NCBI GenBank assembly: GCA_023412845.1
Contig: JAEZRH010000146.1
Span: forward strand, 1-5,948
DNA length: 5,948 nt
Direction of reading: 5' to 3'
Source of the DNA: Bacillota bacterium
Lineage (GTDB): Bacteria; Bacillota; Clostridia; Oscillospirales; Acutalibacteraceae
Shown: in pieces, positions 1 through 5,948 of the stretch
How the letters are laid out: every line of letters starts with the position of its first letter
How positions within the stretch are numbered: position 1 is the stretch's first letter
Position numbers and translations under genes: made by a program
The notes under the pieces: model-generated
Databases searched by the model: none
Told to the model about the DNA's origin: nothing
Seen by the model: only the letters and a program-made list of their open reading frames with translations

Positions 1-2404
1 TCGCTACAAAATTGACGAGTTTACCGGGCACATAAATTTCTTTCAGAAGCTTTTTACCCGCAAGTTCCGAAGCAATTTTTTCGTTCTCCTTCGCGGCCGA
101 CAAAGCGTCTTCCTTTGAGATGCCGGCGGCGACGGTCAGGCGCGCCCGCACCTTGCCGTTAACCTGCACCGCGATCTCGATAGTCCCGCCGGCACACTTC
201 GACTCGTCGTACGACGGCCAGTTCTGCTGGCAGGCCATACCCGCCCCCAGCTTTTGCTGCGCCCACATTTCTTCGCAGACATGCGGCGCGAACAGATTGA
301 GCAGGACGGTAAAGATTCTCAGCTCCCCGCGGGTGATGGAACCGGAGGCCGTAACATCGTTTATCAGCGACATCAGAGCGGCGATCGCCGTGTTGAACTT
401 CAGGTTTTCCACGTCCTCGCCGACTTTTTTAATAGCGCGGTTGAACGGGACCTGCATTTCCTCCCGGATTTCGTCGCCGTCAGCCAGAATTTCCTGCAGA
501 TTCCAGAAACGCTCGACGAATCTGCGGCAGCCTTTGATCCCGTGCGTACTCCACGGAGCAGCCTTTTCAAAATCACCGATGAACATTTCATAGAGCCGCA
601 TGGTGTCGGCGCCGTATTCCAGCACAATATCGTCCGGATTGATGACGTTGCCGCGGGATTTGCTCATCTTTTCCCCGTTTTCGCCGAGGATCATGCCGTG
701 GCTCGTCCGCTTGGCGTACGGCTCCGGCGTCGGCACTTCGCCGATGTCGTAAAGGAATTTGTGCCAGAAGCGGCTGTAAAGCAGGTGGAGCGTCGTATGT
801 TCCATGCCGCCGTTGTACCAGTCCACAGGGGTCCAGTATTTGAGGGCCTCTTTCCCGGCAAAAGCATCCTTGTTGTGCGGGTCCGTATAGCGCAGGAAAT
901 ACCACGAAGAACCGGCCCACTGGGGCATGGTGTCCGTTTCGCGCTTTGCGGGGCCGCCGCAATGCGGGCAGGTCGTGCCGACCCAGTCGGTCATGTGGGC
1001 AAGGGGCGATTCACCGGTATCGGTCGGCTCATACGACTTCACCTCGGGCAGGCGCAGGGGAAGCTCGCTTTCCGGCACGGCGACATAGCCGCAGTGCGGA
1101 CAGTTGACAATGGGGATAGGTTCGCCCCAGTAGCGCTGCCGCGAAAAGACCCAATCGCGCAGTTTATAGTTGACCTTCGCACGGCCGATCCCCTTCTCCG
1201 TGAGAAAAGCCGTGATCTTCTTTTTCGCTTCGTCCACCGCCAGGCCGTCAAGAATGCCGGAATTGACAAGAATCCCCGTTTCGCAGTCGGTAAAAGCTTC
1301 GTTCTGCACGTCGCCGCCCTTGACCACCTCAATGATGGGCAGACCGAACTTCTTCGCGAAATCCCAGTCGCGGGTATCGTGTGCCGGAACGGCCATGATG
1401 GCGCCCGTTCCATAGGACATGAGGACGTAGTCGGAAATAAAGATCGGGATTTCCCTGCCGTTCACCGGATTGACCGCGCGGACGCCTTCCAGCGCCACAC
1501 CGGTTTTGTCTTTCGCGATTTCGGTTCGTTCAAAATCCGACTTTTTGGCGGCTTCCGCCTGATAGGCATGGACCGCCTTGAGGTTTTTGATCTGGCCGGA
1601 CCATTTTTCAAGATAGGGGTGCTCCGGCGAAAGGACCATGTAAGTAACGCCGTACAGCGTGTCCGGGCGGGTGGTGTAAACCGTCAGCTTGTCCCCCGCC
1701 GTGGTAGTAAAGTCCACCTCCGCGCCGGTGGATCGGCCGATCCAGTTCCTCTGCTGCGCCTTAACGCGCTCCGGGTAATCCACAAGGTCAAGGTCGTCGA
1801 TCAGGCGCTGCGCGTATGCCGTGATTTTCAGCATCCACTGGGATTTGACTTTCTGGACCACTTCGCTGCCGCAGCGCTCGCATACGCCGTTTACGACCTC
1901 TTCGTTTGCGAGAACGCATTTGCAGGACGTGCACCAGTTGACCGCCATCTCTTTTTTATAGGCAAGCCCGTGCCTGAAAAGCTGGAGGAAAATCCACTGC
2001 GTCCACTTATAATATTCCGGGTCAGTAGTGTTGATTTCACGCGACCAGTCGAACGAAAGGCCAAGCGACTGGAGCTGACTTTTGAAGCGCGCGATGTTCT
2101 GCTTTGTGACGATCGCGGGATGAACGTGGTTCTTGATAGCATAGTTTTCGCTCGGAAGGCCGAACGCGTCCCAGCCGATCGGGTACATCACGTTGTACCC
2201 CTGCATACGGCGCTTGCGGGCGATGATGTCCATCGCCGTATAAGAGCGCGGATGTCCCACATGCAGGCCCTGACCGGATGGATAAGGGAACTCGATCAGC
2301 GCGTAGTATTTTGGCTTCCCGGAATCGTTCGACGCATGGAAAACGCCGGATTTTTCCCATTCCGCCTGCCATTTTTGTTCAATCGGTTTCGGATCGTATT
2401 TCAT
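1..2404 (-). CDS. leuS: Leucyl-tRNA synthetase (LeuRS), C-terminal end cut off by window edge
   Basis: Class Ia aminoacyl-tRNA synthetase that attaches leucine to tRNA-Leu in the cytoplasm and hydrolyses mischarged products. The frame covers 801 codons. The HIGH signature reads HVGH at residues 48-51, after FPYPSGQGL. A zinc-type cysteine set lies at 158/161/175/178 and a second at 435/438/479/482. The CP1 editing domain carries TTRPDT at 244-249 and AHDTRD, whose aspartates fall at 343 and 346; these match the editing threonine and aspartates known from the E. coli enzyme. KMSKS is at 579-583. The C-terminus ends in KEIYVPGKLVNFVA, which in this family is normally followed by only one or a few residues, so nearly the whole protein is present; no stop lies inside the window. 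The ATG at 2404 has AGGGG 8 bases upstream. It is the last visible gene of the operon, 36 bases after rsfS. The bacterial-type domain order supports leuS over ileS or valS. Confidence 0.97.
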   Translation of the reverse strand, partial: MKYDPKPIEQKWQAEWEKSGVFHASNDSGKPKYYALIEFPYPSGQGLHVGHPRSYTAMDIIARKRRMQGYNVMYPIGWDAFGLPSENYAIKNHVHPAIVTKQNIARFKSQLQSLGLSFDWSREINTTDPEYYKWTQWIFLQLFRHGLAYKKEMAVNWCTSCKCVLANEEVVNGVCERCGSEVVQKVKSQWMLKITAYAQRLIDDLDLVDYPERVKAQQRNWIGRSTGAEVDFTTTAGDKLTVYTTRPDTLYGVTYMVLSPEHPYLEKWSGQIKNLKAVHAYQAEAAKKSDFERTEIAKDKTGVALEGVRAVNPVNGREIPIFISDYVLMSYGTGAIMAVPAHDTRDWDFAKKFGLPIIEVVKGGDVQNEAFTDCETGILVNSGILDGLAVDEAKKKITAFLTEKGIGRAKVNYKLRDWVFSRQRYWGEPIPIVNCPHCGYVAVPESELPLRLPEVKSYEPTDTGESPLAHMTDWVGTTCPHCGGPAKRETDTMPQWAGSSWYFLRYTDPHNKDAFAGKEALKYWTPVDWYNGGMEHTTLHLLYSRFWHKFLYDIGEVPTPEPYAKRTSHGMILGENGEKMSKSRGNVINPDDIVLEYGADTMRLYEMFIGDFEKAAPWSTHGIKGCRRFVERFWNLQEILADGDEIREEMQVPFNRAIKKVGEDVENLKFNTAIAALMSLINDVTASGSITRGELRIFTVLLNLFAPHVCEEMWAQQKLGAGMACQQNWPSYDESKCAGGTIEIAVQVNGKVRARLTVAAGISKEDALSAAKENEKIASELAGKKLLKEIYVPGKLVNFVA

Positions 2405-2440
2405 TCTTTTCGCCCCTGCATTCTTGTTACTTTCAAGGAT

Positions 2441-2794
2441 TTACTCAAGTAAATGGGAAATATCAATGGCTTCCCCGTCGCGCCAGAGCCGGTCAAGATC
2501 GTAAAAGCTGCGGGATTCGGCGGTAAACACATGGACCATGACGTTGGAGTAATCTAGCAGAATCCATGAATTAGAGCGGTAACCTTCCACGTGCGACGGC
2601 TCGACGCCCAGTTCTTTCAGGCGGAACTCGACTTCATCTGCCAGCGACTTGACATGCGTACTGCTTGTGCCCGTCGCAATGACGAAATAATCGGCCAGAA
2701 CCGAAATGTCCTCGATGCGGATCATTTTCAGGTCTGTTGCCTTTTTTTCGTCCAGTACCTTTACGACCTTCTCTCCAAGTTCCAGCGATGTCAT
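2441..2794 (-). CDS. rsfS: Ribosomal silencing factor RsfS (Iojap/DUF143 family)
   Basis: A 117-residue protein of the Iojap family. RsfS is known to bind ribosomal protein uL14 on the 50S subunit and block joining to 30S, lowering translation when nutrients are short. Family hallmarks are ADYFVIATGTSSTHVKSLAD at residues 34-53, HVEGYRSNSWILLDY at 68-82, and the C-terminal VMVHVF...FYDLDRLWRDG at 85-107. The length is typical (about 105-120 residues). The frame stays open upstream to 2896, but that extension overlaps yqeK and encodes non-family sequence. The ATG at 2794 starts the conserved MTSLELGEKVVKVL helix and has AAGGGG 11 bases upstream. It lies 25 bases after yqeK and 36 before leuS. 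Confidence 0.95.
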   Translation of the reverse strand: MTSLELGEKVVKVLDEKKATDLKMIRIEDISVLADYFVIATGTSSTHVKSLADEVEFRLKELGVEPSHVEGYRSNSWILLDYSNVMVHVFTAESRSFYDLDRLWRDGEAIDISHLLE

Positions 2795-2805
2795 CTGTTT
2801 AACAA

Positions 2806-2811
2806 CCCCTT
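2806..2811 (-). promoter_or_regulatory. Shine-Dalgarno site of rsfS
   Basis: AAGGGG (inside a longer A-rich AAAAAGGGG run) lies 11 bases before the ATG at 2794, in the 25-base gap after yqeK. The spacing is slightly long, but this is the only purine-rich site there. It decides for the ATG at 2794 over the longer open frame reaching back into yqeK. Confidence 0.6.
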
Positions 2812-2819
2812 TTTCGCAT

Positions 2820-3395
2820 TTATTTTGTGTGGCCCAGCGTAGCTTCGTTATAAGCATCAACAGTATCCGGATGAATCGGCTTGCGCGCCTGCGCAAGGTC
2901 GGCGATCGTATGCGAAAGTCCGGCGATCATTGCCTCTTCCAGACTGACGCCGGCGGCTTTGCGAAGATCTTCCACGCCGGGGTAGTCCCTGTCGGCGGAA
3001 ATAAAATCCGCGATGAACAGGACCTTATCCAGCAGGGTCATATCCGCGCGGCCCGTCGTGTGGTAGCGCACGGCGTCCAGAACGGCGGCGTCCCCGATTT
3101 CCAGCTCGTTTTTCAGGTAAGCGGCCCCCAGCATGGCATGCCACAGTTTCGGGGCATTACGCTCCACCGGAGTCAGCCGGATGCCGTACCGTTCCATCAT
3201 GGCAAGCTGCTTTTCGGGGGCGGTGTCCTTCATGATGTCGTGCAGAATGCCGGCGGTCTCCGCTTTCTCTTCGTCCGCACCGTATTTGGCAGCCAGCTCC
3301 CGCGCGGCTTTTGCGACGCATTCGGAGTGGTAATAGCGCTTGTCGCCAAGCAGCGGTCTGATGATTTGCTTGTATTGTTCCAGCATTGTTATCAT
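2820..3395 (-). CDS. yqeK: HD-domain hydrolase YqeK, probable symmetrical Ap4A hydrolase
   Basis: A 191-residue HD-superfamily metallohydrolase. YqeK-family proteins of Gram-positive bacteria hydrolyse diadenosine tetraphosphate symmetrically to two ADP, removing a stress-linked dinucleotide made as a by-product by aminoacyl-tRNA synthetases. Likely metal ligands are visible: H23 in YYHSE, the HD pair H52-D53 in ILHDIMKD, H86 in LWHAMLG, H112 in RYHTTGR and D130 in FIADFIS. The RYHTTGRADMTLLDKVLFIADFIS stretch (110-133) is very characteristic. The length fits the family (about 185-200). The start is uncertain: the ATG at 3395 directly abuts the nadD stop and its GGAG is only 3 bases away, while a second in-frame ATG at 3386 (188 residues, MLEQYK) has the same GGAG 12 bases upstream. 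Either way translation is probably coupled to nadD. Next to nadD and rsfS this is the usual context for yqeK. Confidence 0.93.
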   Translation of the reverse strand: MITMLEQYKQIIRPLLGDKRYYHSECVAKAARELAAKYGADEEKAETAGILHDIMKDTAPEKQLAMMERYGIRLTPVERNAPKLWHAMLGAAYLKNELEIGDAAVLDAVRYHTTGRADMTLLDKVLFIADFISADRDYPGVEDLRKAAGVSLEEAMIAGLSHTIADLAQARKPIHPDTVDAYNEATLGHTK

Positions 3396-4022
3396 TCACT
3401 CCAGATAAAGATGGTTTTTTCTGATATATTCCGCGACCGCTTCCGGAACCATGCCCGAAATGGATTCGCCTTCCCGGACCGCCTCACGCACCATGGTGGA
3501 AGAAACGGGAAGATAGGGAATCGGCTCGATCCGCACCCGGGCACCCTTTGACCGCAGCGCGGAAGCGCAGCCCCGCAGGCGGATCTCGCCGTTCCGGCTG
3601 CGGGGCGCGACGCAGACGGTCGCAAGGGAATAGATGACCTCGGGCTCGCGCCAGCGTTCCAGAGTCAGGAACATATCTTCGCCCATGAGAAGATAGAGCG
3701 CTGCGTTCGGGTAAAGCCGCTTCAGTTCCCGCAGAGTGTCGGAGGTGTAGCTGCGGCCTCCGCGGCGTATTTCGATATCGCTGGCTTCAAGCGGCGGCCC
3801 CTGCGCCGCAAGGCGGCACATGACAAGCCGGTCCGAAGCATCCGCAAGGCTGTCCGCCTGTTTGTGCGGAGGGGTGGCCGTCGGGATAAGCAGGACCCTT
3901 TCGGCTCCGATAAGCTCCCCGAAACGACGAGCCAGATGGATGTGCCCGTTGTGGACGGGATTGAACGTGCCGCCAAAAATCGCGAGATTTTTGACCTGCG
4001 CACGTTCTTTATCTTCCATCAT
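3396..4022 (-). CDS. nadD: Nicotinate-nucleotide adenylyltransferase (NadD)
   Basis: A cytoplasmic nucleotidyltransferase that joins ATP and nicotinate mononucleotide to give nicotinate adenine dinucleotide plus pyrophosphate, a late and essential step of NAD synthesis. The protein has 208 residues from the ATG at 4022. The nucleotide-binding signature GGTFNPVHNGH spans 17-27, with HNGH at 24-27 as the family (H/T)xGH motif. PTATPPHKQ follows, as usual. The second signature SSTMVR sits at 174-179, followed by the typical YIRKNHLY end. Start choice: two adjacent ATGs lie at 4022 and 4019, one base after the yhbY stop, with only a weak GGGG 10 bases upstream. An in-frame TTG at 4052, inside yhbY, has AAGGA 8 bases upstream, but it would add 10 residues to an already long leader before IFGGTF. 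I prefer 4022. The stop directly abuts the first yqeK ATG. Confidence 0.95.
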   Translation of the reverse strand: MMEDKERAQVKNLAIFGGTFNPVHNGHIHLARRFGELIGAERVLLIPTATPPHKQADSLADASDRLVMCRLAAQGPPLEASDIEIRRGGRSYTSDTLRELKRLYPNAALYLLMGEDMFLTLERWREPEVIYSLATVCVAPRSRNGEIRLRGCASALRSKGARVRIEPIPYLPVSSTMVREAVREGESISGMVPEAVAEYIRKNHLYLE

Positions 4023-4023
4023 A

Positions 4024-4329
4024 TTACTTTTTCCCCGCTTTGGGAAGAACAATTTTCGATTCCTTGTCGTTTTTGCGGTAAAGAACGAATTTGGAGCCGA
4101 TCACCTGTACGGTCTCCGCCGACGTTTCTTTCGCAATCAGCTCTGCGGCTTCACGCGGTGAAAGCGGAGAAGTCTCAAGTACCTTGCCCTTGATCAGCTC
4201 CCGCGCAGCCAGAGCGTCGTCCGCCTGTTTCAGTACGTCGGCATCCATTCCCCCTTTGCCCACGATCAGGATGGTGTCGATCGGGTTCGCAAGCGAACGA
4301 AGGTATGCCCTCTGCTTACTTGTCAGCAT
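4024..4329 (-). CDS. yhbY: YhbY-family CRM-domain RNA-binding protein
   Basis: A 101-residue single CRM-domain protein. YhbY proteins bind pre-50S particles and are thought to help large-subunit assembly; related domains in plants act in organelle intron splicing. The start MLTSKQRAYLRSLANPI is typical. The RNA-binding GxxG loop is GKGG at residues 24-27, within IVGKGGMD. The ETSPLSPREAAELIAKET helix and VQVIGSKFVLYRKN strand complete the fold. The length is normal (about 95-105). The ATG at 4329 lies inside the end of rdgB, a 14-base overlap in another frame, and has AGGGAG 7 bases upstream within rdgB coding sequence. Its stop is one base before the nadD ATG. These junctions imply translational coupling. 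The exact molecular role in this organism cannot be read from sequence. Confidence 0.95.
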   Translation of the reverse strand: MLTSKQRAYLRSLANPIDTILIVGKGGMDADVLKQADDALAARELIKGKVLETSPLSPREAAELIAKETSAETVQVIGSKFVLYRKNDKESKIVLPKAGKK

Positions 4330-4909
4330 CTTTTTTCTCCCTGTATTCTTTTAGTTTTTCCGCAAACAGACGAAGCGCCTGGCCGCGGTGGCTGATTGCG
4401 TCCTTTTCCTCCGGTCCCAGTTCGGCGAAGGTCTTTTCCCCTGCCAGAAAAACCGGATCATATCCGAAGCCGCCGTTTCCGGATGGAGCAAACGCGATGG
4501 AACCCCGGCATTCCGCTTCCGCCGTGATACGGTCGCCGTTTGGAAAAACGCAGCAGATGGCGCACACGAATTTCGCGCCGCGCCGTTTTGCCGGCACATT
4601 CTTGATCGAATCCAGCAGCTTTGCGATTTTCAGTTCATACGGCGTATCTTCCCCCGCGTAGCGGGCGGAATAGACGCCCGGCGCGCCGTTCAGCGCATCG
4701 ACCGAAAGACCGGAATCGTCCGCCACGGCGGGGCGTCCCGTCGCCCGGCAGGCGGAGTCCGCTTTCAGAAACGCATTCTGAGCGAACGTGGTCCCCGTTT
4801 CCTCTACCTCCGGCAGCCCGGCGGAAACGACGCCGACCCCGAGCGGCTGCAGAATCCGTTCGAACTCCCGTATCTTATTCCTGTTGTGCGTAGCGATGAC
4901 AATCTCCAT
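4316..4909 (-). CDS. rdgB: RdgB/HAM1-family XTP/dITP diphosphatase
   Basis: A house-cleaning nucleotidase of 197 residues. The family hydrolyses dITP, XTP and ITP to the monophosphate and pyrophosphate, keeping deaminated purines out of DNA and RNA. Visible signatures in order: the N-terminal THNRNK (7-12, substrate-phosphate loop), ETGTTFAQNAFLKA (37-50), the acidic ADDSGL with D64 and D65 (likely metal ligand and catalytic residue), GVYSARYAG (78-86), GFGYDPVF (147-154) that holds the base, and SHRGQA (173-178). The length is standard for the family. The ATG at 4909 is 9 bases after the ftsY stop. GAGGGA, which overlaps that stop, serves as ribosome-binding site, so coupling to ftsY is likely. 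The last 14 bases overlap yhbY. The tail EYREKKDADK is charged and probably disordered. Confidence 0.96.
   Translation of the reverse strand: MEIVIATHNRNKIREFERILQPLGVGVVSAGLPEVEETGTTFAQNAFLKADSACRATGRPAVADDSGLSVDALNGAPGVYSARYAGEDTPYELKIAKLLDSIKNVPAKRRGAKFVCAICCVFPNGDRITAEAECRGSIAFAPSGNGGFGYDPVFLAGEKTFAELGPEEKDAISHRGQALRLFAEKLKEYREKKDADK
4337..4342 (-). promoter_or_regulatory. Shine-Dalgarno site of yhbY, inside rdgB
   Basis: AGGGAG lies 7 bases before the yhbY ATG at 4329, entirely within the last codons of rdgB. Strength and spacing are good and they fix the yhbY start despite its 14-base overlap with rdgB. Confidence 0.75.
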
Positions 4910-4918
4910 TGCTTTCCC

Positions 4919-5833
4919 TCATTCCTGCTGCGCAAACAACGCCTGCGCAAACTGATCGGCATCGAACGGCTGCAGGTCGTCCGCCTGCTCCCCCACGCCG
5001 ATAAACTTGACCGGAAGATGCAGCTCCTGACGGATAGCGAGGATGACGCCGCCCTTCGGGGTGCCGTCCAGCTTTGTGAGGACGATCCCCGTGATATCGG
5101 CGGCGGCGCTGAATTCCCGCGCCTGGTTCACGGCATTCTGTCCGGTCGCGGCATCCAGCACAAGCAGGACCTCTTTGTCCGCGTCGGGCGCCTCGCGCTG
5201 GACGACCCGGTTGATCTTCGAAAGCTCTTCCATCAGGTCCTTCTTGTTATGAAGGCGCCCAGCTGTGTCGCAGATGACGACGTCCGCGCCGCGGGATTTC
5301 GCCGCCGTTATGGAGTCGAACACCACGGCCGCCGGGTCGCTCCCCTGCGGGTGGCTCACAAGCTGTGCCCCGGAGCGCTCCGCCCAGACCGAAAGCTGCT
5401 CCACGGCCGCGGCGCGGAAGGTGTCCGCCGCCCCCAGAATGACTTTCCTGCCCTGCTTTTCCAGCATTGCGGCAAGCTTGCCGGCCGTTGTCGTCTTGCC
5501 TGTCCCGTTCACGCCGATGACAAGGATGACGGAAGGCCTCGTATTCGCTTCCAGTTCTTCGCCGCCCCGCAGCATGTCCGCGACGATCTGCCGGAGCATG
5601 CTTTCGATCTGCGCGGGGTCCGTAACGCCCTGTTCCCTGACCTTTTTCCGGAGTTCGGAGCAGATGAATTCCGCCGTGGGGACGCCCACGTCCCCCATCA
5701 CGAGAAGCTCTTCCAATTCCTCAAAAAGCTCCTCGTCAATCTTTGTAAAGGAATGAAGCATGGAGGTGACCGAAGCACTCATGTTTTCCCTCGTTTTTTT
5801 CAGTCCGTCTCTGATTTTCGAAAAAAGTCCCAT
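4919..5833 (-). CDS. ftsY: Signal recognition particle receptor FtsY
   Basis: The SRP-receptor GTPase, which pairs with Ffh at the inner face of the membrane to hand translating ribosomes to the Sec translocon. The protein has 304 residues. It opens with the basic amphipathic MGLFSKIRDGLKKTREN, a likely membrane-targeting helix, then the helical N domain (about 18-95). The G domain follows: G1 GVNGTGKTT at 107-115, the SRP-family DTFRAAAVEQL at 137-147, G3 DTAGR at 189-193, G4 TKLDG at 253-257, and closing GVGEQADDLQPFD at 279-291. DLQPFD separates FtsY from Ffh, and there is no methionine-rich M domain. The long acidic A domain of the E. coli protein is absent, as is common in Gram-positive bacteria. 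The start has AAAGGAG 5 bases upstream. It lies 23 bases after the probable smc, a common pairing in Firmicutes. Confidence 0.97.
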   Translation of the reverse strand: MGLFSKIRDGLKKTRENMSASVTSMLHSFTKIDEELFEELEELLVMGDVGVPTAEFICSELRKKVREQGVTDPAQIESMLRQIVADMLRGGEELEANTRPSVILVIGVNGTGKTTTAGKLAAMLEKQGRKVILGAADTFRAAAVEQLSVWAERSGAQLVSHPQGSDPAAVVFDSITAAKSRGADVVICDTAGRLHNKKDLMEELSKINRVVQREAPDADKEVLLVLDAATGQNAVNQAREFSAAADITGIVLTKLDGTPKGGVILAIRQELHLPVKFIGVGEQADDLQPFDADQFAQALFAQQE

Positions 5834-5838
5834 GTTTT

Positions 5839-5845
5839 CTCCTTT
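5839..5845 (-). promoter_or_regulatory. Shine-Dalgarno site of ftsY
   Basis: AAAGGAG lies 5 bases before the ATG at 5833, in the 23-base gap after the upstream stop codon. It is the strongest ribosome-binding site in the window and supports the chosen ftsY start. Confidence 0.75.
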
Positions 5846-5856
5846 ACAAGCGGCGG

Positions 5857-5948
5857 TCAGGCTTCTATCCCCAGTTTTTCTTCCATCTGCGTGACCGGCA
5901 TCTCCAGCAGCTTGGAAACACCCTCCTCCTGCATGGGAATCCAGTTCT
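5857..5948 (-). CDS. smc: Probable chromosome-segregation ATPase SMC, last 29 codons only
   Basis: Only the C-terminal 29 codons and the TGA stop are inside the window; the rest lies beyond the right edge. The fragment contains MQEEGVSKLLEM and ends in EEKLGIEA. The xMQExGVSKLL pattern is what I recall from the end of the C-terminal ATPase head of bacterial SMC, and smc directly upstream of ftsY is a frequent order in Firmicutes. SMC with ScpA and ScpB compacts and segregates the chromosome. One oddity is that the residues before MQEEG read NWIP, where SMC proteins usually have something like YGVT. The fragment is too short to test for ATPase motifs. The assignment rests on this short match plus context, so it stays provisional. 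Confidence 0.6.
   Translation of the reverse strand, partial: NWIPMQEEGVSKLLEMPVTQMEEKLGIEA

Noticed and set aside
120..593. Plus-strand 157-codon open frame near the left edge
   Set aside because: It lies opposite the leuS anticodon-binding region, in a frame with no recognisable domain and low-complexity Ser/Arg-rich content typical of shadow frames.
254..2452. Long plus-strand open frame of 732 codons as a real gene
   Set aside because: It is the exact antisense register of leuS, whose motifs (HVGH, zinc cysteines, editing site, KMSKS) run through the same triplets. The antisense product resembles no family I recognise.
2795..2896. N-terminal extension of rsfS to 2896
   Set aside because: It would overlap yqeK by 77 bases, encodes a basic non-family stretch, and the conserved RsfS start and a ribosome-binding site fit the ATG at 2794.
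2706..3551. Plus-strand open frame of 281 codons
   Set aside because: It lies in register opposite yqeK and nadD, both of which show clear family motifs. It spans two real genes and has no recognisable domain.
5265..5756. Plus-strand 163-codon open frame opposite ftsY
   Set aside because: Serine-, alanine- and threonine-rich shadow of the GTPase gene with no family match. The minus strand carries all FtsY GTPase motifs.
5846..5856. Possible terminator or promoter in the smc-ftsY gap
   Set aside because: The gap is 23 bases and largely taken up by the ribosome-binding site; there is no hairpin with a T-run and no room for a -35/-10 pair.
1..5948. Mobile element, CRISPR array, phage or defence system
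   Set aside because: No transposase, integrase, inverted or direct repeats, spacer arrays or unrecognised cargo genes were seen; the whole window is filled by housekeeping genes.

Overview
The window is a housekeeping stretch of a bacterial chromosome. Every supportable gene lies on the minus strand, so transcription runs from high to low coordinates. In that direction the order is: the last 29 codons of a probable smc, then ftsY, rdgB, yhbY, nadD, yqeK, rsfS and a nearly complete leuS that runs off the left edge. Moderately high GC, short Shine-Dalgarno-led gaps and this gene order suggest a Gram-positive member of the class Clostridia, most likely in or near the Oscillospiraceae/Ruminococcaceae. 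That placement is inferred from gene order and protein character; there is no rRNA or other direct taxonomic marker here.

Layout: smc tail 5857-5948, ftsY 4919-5833, rdgB 4316-4909, yhbY 4024-4329, nadD 3396-4022, yqeK 2820-3395, rsfS 2441-2794, leuS 1-2404. Spacings are 23, 9, -14 (overlap), 1, 0, 25 and 36 bases, so there is no room for independent promoters with leaders, and no intergenic stretch over 300 bases. No hairpin terminator, tRNA, rRNA, riboswitch, CRISPR array, insertion sequence or repeat was seen. The arrangement is best read as one polycistronic unit whose promoter lies to the right of the window.

The genes share a growth and translation theme. SMC and FtsY serve chromosome compaction and co-translational membrane targeting. 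RdgB removes non-canonical purine nucleoside triphosphates. YhbY and RsfS act on the large ribosomal subunit (assembly and subunit-joining control). NadD makes the NAD precursor NaAD. YqeK is an HD-domain hydrolase of the Ap4A-hydrolysing family. LeuS charges tRNA-Leu, and aminoacyl-tRNA synthetases are a known source of Ap4A.

All eight genes are recognisable members of known families with their key motifs present. I found no sign of a novel system. The points worth a second look are modest: ambiguous starts for nadD and yqeK, a divergent segment just before the SMC tail, a leuS without room for a T-box leader, and very long in-register antisense open frames that look like codon-usage artefacts.
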